The notes beneath the pieces are model-generated. The model was not told the DNA's origin. It did no database searches and saw nothing but the letters and a program-made list of their open reading frames with translations. A program made the translations under genes and the position numbers. A stretch of 64,000 bases of DNA, from positions 1-64,000 of the forward strand of contig CBFIBG010000005.1 of NCBI GenBank assembly GCA_965660815.1, given 5' to 3'. Below are positions 8,244 through 17,395 of the stretch, in pieces. Each line of letters opens with the position of its first letter. The first letter of the stretch is position 1. The DNA is from Glaciecola sp965660815. Lineage in GTDB: Bacteria > Pseudomonadota > Gammaproteobacteria > Enterobacterales > Alteromonadaceae.

Positions 8244-9500
8244 CTATTTCGGCTTTGATGCATTGCTGCCCAGTTGTTTCTTTTTTGACATTTTTTTAGC
8301 TTTCGCCTTTTTCTGTTTTTTAGTTTTAGTCTTTTTCTTTTTGACTAGACTTGGGGGCCTATTTTTAGGTCGTAGTCCATCTATGACTCTTGCCTTAAAA
8401 CTTTCTTTTGTATAGCGTTCTACCTTTCCTACCCACATATAATCGTGGGCCTCTACCAATGAAATTGCAACGCCTTTTGCTCCCGCTCTTCCCGTTCGTC
8501 CAATGCGGTGTAAATACACATCGGCGCCTCTTGGCATGTCGTAGTTGATCACATGACTTACATCTGGAACATCGATTCCTCTGGCCGCAACATCGGTTGC
8601 CAACAAGATATTGATTTGTTTTGTCTTGAATTTTTCAAGTGCTGCCATTCGCTTATCTTGTGGCATTTCACCCTGGAGATAAGCGGTCTCAATGCCTTGA
8701 GAAAATAGCCAGTCTTTTAATTGGTGTAATCGCTCTCTGGTCTTAACAAATACAATACAAGAACTGATTGTATGAGTGAGATGAAACTTTAAGATATTAT
8801 TTTTATGGAGCAGATCATCACACAAGTGATACCACTGAAGAATTTTAGCTTTCTCTTTTCTGCTTGGATCGGCGTTGTGTTCGACAGGTTCTTTTAATAT
8901 TTTAAGCGCAAATTCTCTTACGCCTCGGCTTTGCAAGGTTGCCGAAAAAAGCATGGTCTGTTTGCGCCACTTCGCTTCATTGGATATTTGATTAACAACA
9001 GTGGCGAATCCCATGTCTAACATACGATCTGCTTCATCTAAAACCAGTGACTCGATATCTCTTAGTTCAAAGGTTTCGTTTGCAATATGCTCAAGTAACC
9101 TACCGGGAGTTGCCACTAAGATATCAACATTTTTTTGCAACGTCTCTTTGTCTGTCCCATAGTTTATGCCACCAGTTATCACGCCCACGGTAATATCTGT
9201 GTGTGTGACGATAGATCTTGCTTGGTCAGCTACCTGATTGGCAAGCTCTCTTGTAGGAACCAGAATCAAAGCTCTCGTCGATTGTTTATTTGATTTTGGA
9301 TAATCGAGCAAAAACTGACATATAGGAAGCAAAAATGCGGCTGTTTTGCCGGTTCCGGTGGGAGCGCAGGCAAGAATGTCCTTTCCTTCCATGGCGTCTG
9401 GAATAACCAACGATTGAATGCTGGTAGGAGTTGAAAAGCCCATCTCTTTGATGGCTCCTATAAGCTCATCGTCCAAATCTAATAATGAAAAACTACTCAC
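8244..9500 (-). CDS. srmB: DEAD-box ATP-dependent RNA helicase SrmB
   Basis: A 418-residue DEAD-box helicase: Q motif (TSIQ), Walker A APTGTGKT with K52, PTRELA, GG, TPGR, DEAD in LVLDEADRMLDMGF, SAT, and HRIGRTGR. Outside the motifs it follows E. coli SrmB closely (WRKQT-LFSATL, IHQWY-like segment, VSHV-N-DMPR, ARVID-LRPK), which sets it apart from RhlE, RhlB and DeaD. SrmB assists early assembly of the 50S ribosomal subunit. The last 45 residues are a Lys-rich tail, expected to bind RNA. Translation starts at GTG with an AGAGGA site about 10 bases before it. rdgB follows after 8 bases. Confidence 0.88.
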   Translation of the reverse strand: MSSFSLLDLDDELIGAIKEMGFSTPTSIQSLVIPDAMEGKDILACAPTGTGKTAAFLLPICQFLLDYPKSNKQSTRALILVPTRELANQVADQARSIVTHTDITVGVITGGINYGTDKETLQKNVDILVATPGRLLEHIANETFELRDIESLVLDEADRMLDMGFATVVNQISNEAKWRKQTMLFSATLQSRGVREFALKILKEPVEHNADPSRKEKAKILQWYHLCDDLLHKNNILKFHLTHTISSCIVFVKTRERLHQLKDWLFSQGIETAYLQGEMPQDKRMAALEKFKTKQINILLATDVAARGIDVPDVSHVINYDMPRGADVYLHRIGRTGRAGAKGVAISLVEAHDYMWVGKVERYTKESFKARVIDGLRPKNRPPSLVKKKKTKTKKQKKAKAKKMSKKKQLGSNASKPK

Positions 9501-9640
9501 TTTTTATGGTTCCTCTAACAGAGTTAATCATGCACAAATATTTCAGTGTTGTTACTTTAGATAGTTTTGCTACTGATGACAGTCATGTCCGCTAAGGGCT
9601 AACTCTATAATTTTGTGTCGAGACACATTATAAATAATGA

Positions 9641-12600
9641 CTATGGCTCAATATCTGTATATTCATTTAATGGTTGAAATAGCGATTGTAATGTATTGAC
9701 ATCCAGTCCAACGGACTTGTCGTTAAGTTTATCCGATAATACGGCATCGGCTAAAGCTGACTTATGTGCTTGTAGCTCGACAATTTTTTGTTCAATAGAA
9801 CCTTCAACCACTAACTTATAGACAAATACGGGTTTGTCTTGACCAATTCTGTGTGCTCTGTCAGTCGCCTGATTTTCAACGGCGGGATTCCACCAAGGAT
9901 CATAATGGATCACCACATCTGCTTCTGTTAAGTTTAGCCCTGTACCGCCTGCTTTTAAACTAATTAAAAATACGGGGGCGTCACCAGACTTAAACTTATC
10001 AATTACTTTCTGCCTGTGTTTAGTGCTACCAGTCAACTTACAATAGTCAATGCCCTCTTTTTTAAACTCAGTCTCTATTAACGCCAACATGCTTGTAAAC
10101 TGAGAAAACAATAGTATTCGTCTGCCTTCCGATACTAACTCAGGCACTATTTCCATTAAGTAATTAAGCTTGGCCGATTCTTTTACCTTTTGCGCCGATG
10201 GAATAGAAAGCAATTGAGGGTGACAGCATACTTGACGAAGCTTTAGCATCGCATCCAAAATTTCAATATGGCTTCTAGTCAGGCCTTTCGATTCGATTAT
10301 CGAACGCAACTTACTGTCCATAGTTAAGCGCACACTTTCATACAATGAAGCCTGACTGCCTTCTAACCTAATGGTTTGTATTATTTCTGTTTTGTCGGGT
10401 AACTCTTTTGCTATTTTGTCTTTAGTACGTCGCAATACAAAAGGTTGTATGCGCTTATTCAAAACTTGTTGACGTTCGGAATTTTTCTGTTTTTCTATAG
10501 GGGTTCTAAATAGCTTAGTAAACTGTGTTTTAGTGCCTAAAAGCCCCGGCATCAAGAAATTAAATTGCGCCCAAAGTTCACCTAAGTGATTTTCTAATGG
10601 CGTTCCGGTCATGCACAGTCGATGAGTGGCATTTATGTGCATCAAAGATTCATATAACTTGGTTTTTGGGTTTTTAATGTACTGAGCTTCATCTAAGATC
10701 AGATAATGAAAGTGCTTGTCGTTATAATATTGTAAGTCTCTTACAATAAGTGGATAGCTGGTAATAATTATTTCATAATCGTCAAGCGATTCTAGCTGTT
10801 CTTTGCGCTTGTCACCGTGAACGACAATGTGCTTTAAATTAGGGCTGAACTTTTCAATTTCATTATGCCAATTGAATATTACGCTGGTTGGCGCAACGAT
10901 CAGTGCAGGGGAGGTCAACCGCCCCTCTATTTTTTCAATTGTCAGACTCGCTATTGCCTGAATAGTTTTACCCAGACCCATATCATCAGCGAGTATGCCT
11001 GCTATCTCAAATTCTCTTAAAAACTGGAGCCAGTTTAATCCTTCGTGTTGATAGTCGCGCAATGTGGCAGTAATTTCTGATGGACAGTTTACGGCTTTAA
11101 TACCGTCAAACCCTCTGAGTTTTGCACTAAATTTACGTAAATTTGCTTCGCCTCTTGTGGCGATATTGTTGTCGTCTAAAATATCTAGTGTGTGATGGCC
11201 TAACAACTTTGAAATCGGTATCTTACCAGCCTTATTGATGCTGGTTGGTAGAAACAACTCAACAAATTGATTGATCAAAGGCTTAATTTTTTCAAACTCA
11301 AGAGATAAAAACTGGCCCTTTCCCATATCAATAAAAATGTCGTCTGGCTGCTCAGTGCCTTTATTTAACAAGGCGTCTTTTGGTATTTGACTGATAGCGC
11401 CTTGAAGAATAGGTAGCAACGGCTGTTTTTTGCCATTGATATCAACGTCAATACTTAGCGTAAAAAAGCCATTGCTCTGTTCTTCAATTTCGGCGTCAAA
11501 CGAACTGGCCTGAGATACACTGTAGTAGAAGTCCTTATCAATGGTTATTTTCCAACCTTGCTCAATTAGAGTAGGAATACCCGTATGCAACATATTTGGC
11601 CAGTCTGTCGGATGCAAAGACAGCCTGAATTCACTGGAACCGTAGTCGTTAAATTCGTAGTTGGGCATGACGCTAAAACCCATTGCTTTGAGCTTTTCAA
11701 CTATTTGATTTTCGTGCCATAAATTCCTAGCGATGACTTTTGCCTTGGTTTTTACATTAGATTGAGTCTGGCGTGGACTCACTTCTACTTCATTATAAAA
11801 GAAGGTTAAGATGGCTATGGCATTTTGTGGGTAATAATGCGGTGAGTGAAGCCGCAAATGAGCTACGGGTTCAAAAACTGCGTCATCAAGGCTAGCGTCG
11901 GGCAAACCAACTTGATTAAAATCTTCGGCAAGATAAGATTTAAGTTGAGGCAGGAGCCAGCCAAGTTGTTGGGTATTAACCAGTGGCATTTTCATCAGCG
12001 CCAATGCTTTAACAGGTTCTACCTTAAAGTTAATTGCTCCAATCGTGTTATCGTCTTGATTGATATAACAGGGTGGGGAAGTGTACAACACTTCGGCACT
12101 TTGAATGTCGGTATCTACAGTAAGTTGGAACATGCCATTTTGCTTTTTTAACCACGAAAAATTGGCATTAACTTTTCGGCCAATGCTCAATGGGAAAACG
12201 GTTACTTCTTTCCAGAAACAACGGTTGGTTTGCACTACCCGCTCAATCAATGAATAGTCTTCGTGGTATCCAAGACTGTGCTTTTTAGCAATTAAGTCCG
12301 CAAGCAGATGTCGTTCATGTTGAGAAAGCGCCGCTTGCTTCAACTCAAACTCGGTGATGTGGACATGCCTTAACGATTTACTAAATTCTCCACTTTTTAA
12401 CACCCGAGTTCGATATACCGATACAGAAAGCCCTCTGTGCTTATTGAATTCCGAAGTTTCTAAAATATACACTAGGATATCGGAAGATTGCTGTGGGCTT
12501 TGAGTTTCCACCGCAGGCTTCATGCTTTTTAACCAAGTTTCAAGTTCTTGGTTCGAGGTGGAAAAGTGCTCACCATTTTTTTTCATTAACTCAATTGTCA

Positions 12601-12844
12601 GTGCTGCGGCATGTTTGCAGAAGTGTTTAACTGGGCAGTTGCATGTAGATAGTATCTCGTTTTCGTCGATATCAATGTAAACGTCGTAAATTGCATCAGA
12701 GACTTCGCTTTGAATGACACCAGTAATTAAATCTTGATCAGGCGATATTTCATTTTCAAGCACATGGCCTAAATTTTGAATTCTTTGCCCTCTACTCCAC
12801 ATAACTTGGGAAAATTTCTTTTTTAATCCAGCAAGTGGGAGCAT
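9641..12844 (-). CDS. SWIM zinc-finger SNF2-family DNA-dependent ATPase
   Basis: From ATG 12844, preceded by GAGG at good spacing, the product has 1067 residues; the ORF runs 57 bases further upstream without a ribosome site. Near residue 70 is a SWIM zinc finger (CNCPVKHFCKH). After a middle region without clear motifs, the Swi2/Snf2 motor occupies about residues 595-1045: Walker A ADDMGLGKT, DEAQ in LILDEAQYIKN, GTPLEN, and the C-terminal blocks LLFSQFT, SLKAGGTGLNL, DPWWNPAVE and DRAHRIGQ. It is not RapA, which lacks the SWIM finger. Bacterial members are thought to remodel protein-DNA complexes; the target is unknown. The gene stands alone, divergent from the gspA-like gene. Confidence 0.85.
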   Translation of the reverse strand: MLPLAGLKKKFSQVMWSRGQRIQNLGHVLENEISPDQDLITGVIQSEVSDAIYDVYIDIDENEILSTCNCPVKHFCKHAAALTIELMKKNGEHFSTSNQELETWLKSMKPAVETQSPQQSSDILVYILETSEFNKHRGLSVSVYRTRVLKSGEFSKSLRHVHITEFELKQAALSQHERHLLADLIAKKHSLGYHEDYSLIERVVQTNRCFWKEVTVFPLSIGRKVNANFSWLKKQNGMFQLTVDTDIQSAEVLYTSPPCYINQDDNTIGAINFKVEPVKALALMKMPLVNTQQLGWLLPQLKSYLAEDFNQVGLPDASLDDAVFEPVAHLRLHSPHYYPQNAIAILTFFYNEVEVSPRQTQSNVKTKAKVIARNLWHENQIVEKLKAMGFSVMPNYEFNDYGSSEFRLSLHPTDWPNMLHTGIPTLIEQGWKITIDKDFYYSVSQASSFDAEIEEQSNGFFTLSIDVDINGKKQPLLPILQGAISQIPKDALLNKGTEQPDDIFIDMGKGQFLSLEFEKIKPLINQFVELFLPTSINKAGKIPISKLLGHHTLDILDDNNIATRGEANLRKFSAKLRGFDGIKAVNCPSEITATLRDYQHEGLNWLQFLREFEIAGILADDMGLGKTIQAIASLTIEKIEGRLTSPALIVAPTSVIFNWHNEIEKFSPNLKHIVVHGDKRKEQLESLDDYEIIITSYPLIVRDLQYYNDKHFHYLILDEAQYIKNPKTKLYESLMHINATHRLCMTGTPLENHLGELWAQFNFLMPGLLGTKTQFTKLFRTPIEKQKNSERQQVLNKRIQPFVLRRTKDKIAKELPDKTEIIQTIRLEGSQASLYESVRLTMDSKLRSIIESKGLTRSHIEILDAMLKLRQVCCHPQLLSIPSAQKVKESAKLNYLMEIVPELVSEGRRILLFSQFTSMLALIETEFKKEGIDYCKLTGSTKHRQKVIDKFKSGDAPVFLISLKAGGTGLNLTEADVVIHYDPWWNPAVENQATDRAHRIGQDKPVFVYKLVVEGSIEQKIVELQAHKSALADAVLSDKLNDKSVGLDVNTLQSLFQPLNEYTDIEP

Positions 12845-12970
12845 AAAATCCTCATTTTGAATATTTGAAAAGTTATTGGTGAAAAACGGTATGTAAATCA
12901 ATTAAACGAAATCTAAATAAAATGGTCTATTGTCCATAAAAAGTTTTCGAATAGTGAGACAATTCGCCGT

Positions 12971-13189
12971 ATGGCAGTCTTTAACCGTGAACCGCTTATG
13001 ATAACACAATGCACAAAACAAAAAGCAAGCAAATGTGATAAATTCCCAGAAACCTTAACTGATTTATTTAGCATCTATGAAAAATGGGAAAAAACAGCAA
13101 TATCTTATGTGTTATTGTCAGTTCTTATGGAAAATAACAGCCGTGGCTTTGAATTAATGCAATTGGCAATTACAATTATCTTAAAATGA
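12971..13189 (+). CDS. Doubtful small ORF, 72 aa
   Basis: An open frame in the 12845-13221 gap between two divergent genes. The translation matches nothing I recognise, no ribosome site precedes the ATG, and a promoter-like sequence for the next gene (13149-13176) lies within its 3' end. It may be chance. Nothing else in this gap looks like a gene. Confidence 0.18.
   Translation: MAVFNREPLMITQCTKQKASKCDKFPETLTDLFSIYEKWEKTAISYVLLSVLMENNSRGFELMQLAITIILK
13149..13176 (+). promoter_or_regulatory. Sigma-70-type promoter for the gspA-gspB-like pair
   Basis: TTGAAT at 13149-13154, 16-base spacer, TACAAT at 13171-13176, about 45 bases before the GTG start at 13222. Confidence 0.45.
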
Positions 13190-13221
13190 AAAAGCCACCC
13201 TAATAACCTAAGAAGAGAGTT

Positions 13222-14139
13222 GTGTATTTAAATTATTTTGGATTATCAGATAGTCCGTTTTCTATTGCGCCAAATCCTGATTATCTGTACATGAGCAAGC
13301 GGCATAAACAAGCCCTTGCGCACTTGAAACTTGGGCTTAGCGAGTCGGGTGGTTTTGTCATGTTAACAGGTGAGGTTGGAACTGGCAAAACCACTGTATC
13401 AAGAAAGTTAATGCAGGAATTAAGCGACGACACTCGTCTAGCCGTAATTTTGAACCCAACTCTTTCTGCGGCAGAACTGTTAGCCACTATTTGCGATGAA
13501 CTTAATATAGACTATCGTGCATCAGAGTCTTCTTTAAAAGTGCTTACTGACTTGATTCTCGATAAGTTAGCAAATAATCACGAGCTGGGCATGAACACAG
13601 TGTTAATTATAGATGAAGCTCAACATCTGCTGCCTGAAGTACTTGAACAATTAAGATTATTGACGAATCTAGAGACAAATCGGGAAAAATTACTGAAAGT
13701 GGTGTTAATTGGACAGCCTGAATTACAGCAGTTATTGCGCAGAAACGAACTAAGGCAGTTGGCTCAGCGGGTTACTGCTAGGTATCATTTGTTACCTCTC
13801 AACGAATCAGAGGTAAGTCAATATATTGAGCATCGTTGGTCAGTTGCAGGTGGCGCAAACAACTGTTTTAAAAGTAGTGCGGTCAGCGAGCTTTTTAATA
13901 TTAGCGGGGGGATCCCTCGAGTGATTAATCTGCTTTGTGATCGGGCTTTGTGCATTAGTTACTCGGTGCAAAAGCCCTTCGTTGACCGCAAAGTGATGTT
14001 TTCTTCGTCTATTCAAGTGTTGGGCGATGATATTGTATTACAGCGTCGGCAGGCAAAATGGAAACCGGTATATGTTATTACGTTAACCATGTCATTATTA
14101 TTAAGCATTGCAATGACCTCTTTAGTGTTAGGAAGTTAA
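13222..14139 (+). CDS. ExeA/GspA-like AAA ATPase with C-terminal membrane anchor
   Basis: A 305-residue ATPase of the ExeA/GspA/MshM family. The start MYLNYFGLSDSPFSIAPNPDYLYMS is the family's standard N terminus. Walker A is GEVGTGKTT (50-58), Walker B LIIDEAQHL (about 130), and VLIGQPEL and the winged-helix C half follow. A single membrane segment lies at about 281-303 and the protein ends there, so the periplasmic peptidoglycan-binding domain of Aeromonas ExeA is absent. ExeA with ExeB helps insert the type II secretion secretin through the cell wall. The start is GTG, with AAGAAGAGAG just before it. The gspB-like partner begins 3 bases after the stop. Confidence 0.82.
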   Translation: MYLNYFGLSDSPFSIAPNPDYLYMSKRHKQALAHLKLGLSESGGFVMLTGEVGTGKTTVSRKLMQELSDDTRLAVILNPTLSAAELLATICDELNIDYRASESSLKVLTDLILDKLANNHELGMNTVLIIDEAQHLLPEVLEQLRLLTNLETNREKLLKVVLIGQPELQQLLRRNELRQLAQRVTARYHLLPLNESEVSQYIEHRWSVAGGANNCFKSSAVSELFNISGGIPRVINLLCDRALCISYSVQKPFVDRKVMFSSSIQVLGDDIVLQRRQAKWKPVYVITLTMSLLLSIAMTSLVLGS

Positions 14140-14142
14140 CAA

Positions 14143-15420
14143 ATGATAAAAACGGTACCAATTGAAGCACTCACTCCTGGAATGATGGTCACCAACGTAA
14201 TTGAACAAAACGGTCCCGTTAAGATCAGAAAAGTTGGGATTATCCGTTCGGTAGACATGGTAAAAGGTTTGAAAGAAATGGGAGTGAAAACGGTCGAGGT
14301 TGATTTTTCTCAGTCCATTGAAATCGACATTACAAATCAAAATTCATCGAAGACGGATGCCACTGACACTTCGCTCAAAAAAGAAAAAGTCGAGTCCCAC
14401 TATTCAGCGACTAAAAAATTGATCGTCTCAAAAGAGCACCAGACTAACAGTGAGAGAAGTGTAGCTCAGCCACAGCATAGCTCATTATTTGTGCCTGCAA
14501 TGGAAGAAACTAGATTAGCATTGGGTTTATACTCGCACCCATACATCACTTTGTGTTGCTTGGTCATAGTAGGGTCGTTAATGGGGTGGGGCGGTAGCAT
14601 GGCATTTTTTGAGTATTCTGGTTATCGAGATGCTATTTCGGCTCAATTGCTCTCAAACGATAATTCATTACCTATTAAAACTGCACGTGAAGGCGAAAGT
14701 TCACAGGATGAACGTTTCAGTAGCCAGACGGTTGAACCTGAATCTAATAATTCGAACGATAATGCAATGAGCACTGCTAAAACAACCTCGCGGGAACCAT
14801 CAGACGATAATATTGCCATAGCGAATAACGTTTCAAATGACTTTGCTTTAGGTTCAGATGAACAAACTGAGCCATTAAATACAATGCAGGTCGATGTGGA
14901 ATCATCCATGGATACAAATCAAGAAACCCAATCAGGTTTAACCTTAGAAGACGGTCAAGTTGTCCTTGGTTATAGAGCAGAACAAGAGTTAGAAGATGTA
15001 GCCTTAAACCCAAAGAATGCAAATAACACATTTATAAAGCCTACTTCTCAGCCTGTTTCATCTGATAAAGAAGAACCATTAAATCAAGACTTATTGCAAC
15101 GCATCAAAGATGCGGCTGAAGTTGTCGACAATCGGTCACCAGATGAATTTGACAACGTATTAAGTGTGACCGATTTAACCGCCTTGCCAAGAATTGATCA
15201 GCTTCCTCAAACTGTATTGGCTCAAATGCCTAGTATGAGTTTTAGTGCTCATATGTATGCATCAAATCCACAAGATCGATGGGTGCGAGTTAATAGTAGA
15301 CGAGTAAGTGAAGGTGAATTTATCAGTAATAATTTAATTTTAAAAAAAATTGAAGCGGAACAAGTTGTGTTGGATTTTAGGGGGACCGAGTTTACTATGA
15401 ATGCTCTGTCAGATTGGTAA
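14143..15420 (+). CDS. GspB-like type II secretion protein with N-terminal DUF3391-type domain
   Basis: A 425-residue single-pass membrane protein. Residues 1-65 resemble the DUF3391 domain usually found at the front of HD-GYP proteins (I-x2-L-x-P-G-M-M-V, then K-x2-G-x-I, L-x3-G-V, E-V-D). A membrane segment lies at about 138-160. A long acidic, Ser/Asn-rich linker leads to a C-terminal T2SSB/GspB domain (about 355-425), seen in MPSMSFSAHMYASNPQDRWVRVN and VLDFRGTEFTM. In ExeB/GspB this domain lies in the periplasm. Pairing with the upstream ATPase supports an ExeAB-like role in assembling an envelope machine. The AGGAAG ribosome site lies at the end of the upstream gene. The added N-terminal domain is unusual. 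Confidence 0.75.
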   Translation: MIKTVPIEALTPGMMVTNVIEQNGPVKIRKVGIIRSVDMVKGLKEMGVKTVEVDFSQSIEIDITNQNSSKTDATDTSLKKEKVESHYSATKKLIVSKEHQTNSERSVAQPQHSSLFVPAMEETRLALGLYSHPYITLCCLVIVGSLMGWGGSMAFFEYSGYRDAISAQLLSNDNSLPIKTAREGESSQDERFSSQTVEPESNNSNDNAMSTAKTTSREPSDDNIAIANNVSNDFALGSDEQTEPLNTMQVDVESSMDTNQETQSGLTLEDGQVVLGYRAEQELEDVALNPKNANNTFIKPTSQPVSSDKEEPLNQDLLQRIKDAAEVVDNRSPDEFDNVLSVTDLTALPRIDQLPQTVLAQMPSMSFSAHMYASNPQDRWVRVNSRRVSEGEFISNNLILKKIEAEQVVLDFRGTEFTMNALSDW

Positions 15421-15470
15421 CGCAACATATTGAGAGCTTGGTTTAGTTCCCTGTCAGGTTGATATTGAGT

Positions 15471-16691
15471 TTAGCTTACAAACACACTTTTAAAAAAGTT
15501 TGGTAAGTTTATATCGAACTCATCTGGCATAACCGCACTTATGATCTTATCAGAAGATTGTCGCTGTAAATCAATGCGCTTGAGTTCTGACATTGTTTTA
15601 TTGCGAATACTGTAAAAAGTTAAAACAACGGGTTCTAGCGGGTTTTCAAGGTTTCGTTGAACAACCATGGCAATTTTACCGCTTTTTAAAGCAACGAGTG
15701 AACCAACTGGAAACATTCCTATCGCCTCTATAAATTCATTAACAAGCCTAGCATCAAAACGAGGATCTTGTTGCATATCTTCTAATATTTGTTGAGCGTT
15801 TAACGCTCCTGTGTATGGCTTGGCAGTTAGCAATTCATCGTAAGTATCTACAATTGAAGCCATTTGTGTATGCACTGAAATCTCATCACCAGACTTATGC
15901 TTTGGATAACCATCGCCATTTATTCGCTCATGATGATTTTGAATAATATCCAGTACGATAGGCGGTACGTCGCTAAATCTTTCTGCGATTTCATAACCTA
16001 TATCAACATGAGTTCGCAGTAGCACTTGATCCGCTTCGGAAAGTTTTCCATCGTTGTCGAACAGTTCGTTGGGGAGAACTGCCATTCCGCAATCCATCAA
16101 CAAGCCAGCAAGACTCAAGTCTTCTATTTCAGCTTGAGAGAAGCCTTTATGTTTTGCAAAAATAGTTAGAAAAATTGAGTTGTTCAGAGCGTGTTCAACT
16201 AAATAATTACTGGTGTTTTTTAGCATAACCAAACACGACAACGCGTCTGAATTTTCAAATGCTGAATCAATGATCTCTTGGGTAAGATCACTTAACGTAT
16301 CAAAATCAGGAGCTTGTCCTTGATTTAGTTGATCAAAAAATTTGGTATGGATTGACCTTGCTTGAGTATACAGTCGGTCCGCGGCTGCAATGTCTTCTTT
16401 TTGCTGCTCAAAACTGATGGGTTTATGTTTAATGGATGCAGGACTTGCTTTAACGCTTTCGTAGGGTTTGTCAGTGATTATTTTGGTGTTTGATTCAATC
16501 TCAGGAATCTCAACTTTGCTCTTTTTTACGTCAATTTCAAGCTCCAGAATACCTTTGTGCTTTAGGTTTTCTATAGTAGCTGGGTTTTTTATCATGCCTT
16601 GGCTTTTCACAACCAGATTGTGTTCTGATTTCGTGATGGCACTGACATACATTCCCGTTTTTAATTCTTGTATCGATATCGTTTTTTTCAT
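15471..16691 (-). CDS. DUF3391 + HD-GYP protein with altered HD pair
   Basis: From ATG 16691 the product has 406 residues. Residues 1-65 form a DUF3391 domain (ISIQELKTGMYVS). Residues about 150-330 are an HD-GYP domain, normally a cyclic-di-GMP phosphodiesterase: H167, H228, H253-H254 and GDGYP (259-263) are present. However the HD pair itself reads M199-D200 (LLMDCGMAVLP where LLHDIGK..IP is usual), so the metal-ligand His and the usual Lys are lost. It may be inactive, or work as a cyclic-di-GMP binding protein. The ORF reaches TTG 16703, but ATG 16691 matches how related proteins begin. It converges on the gspB-like gene, with 50 bases between them. Confidence 0.82.
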   Translation of the reverse strand: MKKTISIQELKTGMYVSAITKSEHNLVVKSQGMIKNPATIENLKHKGILELEIDVKKSKVEIPEIESNTKIITDKPYESVKASPASIKHKPISFEQQKEDIAAADRLYTQARSIHTKFFDQLNQGQAPDFDTLSDLTQEIIDSAFENSDALSCLVMLKNTSNYLVEHALNNSIFLTIFAKHKGFSQAEIEDLSLAGLLMDCGMAVLPNELFDNDGKLSEADQVLLRTHVDIGYEIAERFSDVPPIVLDIIQNHHERINGDGYPKHKSGDEISVHTQMASIVDTYDELLTAKPYTGALNAQQILEDMQQDPRFDARLVNEFIEAIGMFPVGSLVALKSGKIAMVVQRNLENPLEPVVLTFYSIRNKTMSELKRIDLQRQSSDKIISAVMPDEFDINLPNFFKSVFVS

Positions 16692-16708
16692 AAACCTGAG
16701 CAAAACAT

Positions 16709-16737
16709 TGAAAAAGCGCGTGCTTGAACATGCGCTT
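16709..16737 (-). terminator. Terminator hairpin between leuD and the HD-GYP gene
   Basis: On the minus strand a 9-base stem (AAGCGCATG / CACGCGCTT with one G-U pair) and a 6-base loop are followed by five T. It lies about 60 bases past leuD and ends only about 18 bases before the HD-GYP start codon. It would end leuABCD transcripts. Confidence 0.6.
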
Positions 16738-16794
16738 CTATTTAATATTAAGATGATGACTCTGCCTAAGGTTTATCGGCCATAAACCAACTTT

Positions 16795-17394
16795 CTAAAG
16801 CCAAATTGCTCGTTTTTGTTCGTAAGCGTCTATATTAGAATTTAGCTCAAGGGTTTGTCCTATTGCATCTAGCCCTTTAAGCAAATTTGTTTTATGGTGA
16901 GGTGCGATTTCGAACGAATAAACATTGTCTCTACAAGTAACGGTTTGCTCGGTTAAATTGATTTTAATGGTTGTGTTTGGGTCGTCGTAAACCGCTTTAA
17001 ATAGTTCATCAAGTTCAGCACTTGTCAGTGTCACAGGCAATAATTGATTATTAATACAGTTACCGTAAAAGATGTCTGCAAAGCTAACGGCAATAATACA
17101 ATCAAAACCGTAATCAGCAAGTGCCCAAGGTGCGTGCTCTCTGCTCGAACCACAGCCAAAGTTTTCTCGAGTAATTAAAACATTCGCTTTGTCATACGAA
17201 GGTGAATTAAGAGAAAACTCCGGATTAGGCTGTTTGTCGGCACCAGATAAATAACGCCAGTCATGAAAAAGATTGATCCCGTAGCCCTGTCTTGTTACGC
17301 CCGTTAAAAATTGCTTAGGGATGATTTGGTCAGTATCAACATTTGCTTGATCGAGCGGTGCCATTTGACCTTGGATAATATTAATGCCTGACAT
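16795..17394 (-). CDS. leuD: 3-isopropylmalate dehydratase small subunit
   Basis: A 199-residue protein that joins LeuC to form isopropylmalate isomerase, converting 2-isopropylmalate to 3-isopropylmalate in leucine synthesis. It shows DTDQIIPKQFL near the start, the conserved FGCGSSREHAPWAL substrate-binding loop (about residues 79-92) and DIFYGNCINNQLLPV. Length matches E. coli LeuD (201). The gene follows leuC by 1 base and closes the leuABCD operon; a terminator hairpin lies downstream at 16709-16737. Confidence 0.97.
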   Translation of the reverse strand: MSGINIIQGQMAPLDQANVDTDQIIPKQFLTGVTRQGYGINLFHDWRYLSGADKQPNPEFSLNSPSYDKANVLITRENFGCGSSREHAPWALADYGFDCIIAVSFADIFYGNCINNQLLPVTLTSAELDELFKAVYDDPNTTIKINLTEQTVTCRDNVYSFEIAPHHKTNLLKGLDAIGQTLELNSNIDAYEQKRAIWL

Positions 17395-17395
17395 G

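Noticed and set aside
9614..9627. TGTGTC-GA-GACACA palindrome upstream of srmB
   Set aside because: Short arms near the SNF2 stop codon; no promoter or regulator could be linked to it.
12971..13189. 72-residue ORF as a real gene
   Set aside because: No ribosome site, no recognisable features, and the promoter of the next gene lies within it. Kept only as a doubtful entry.
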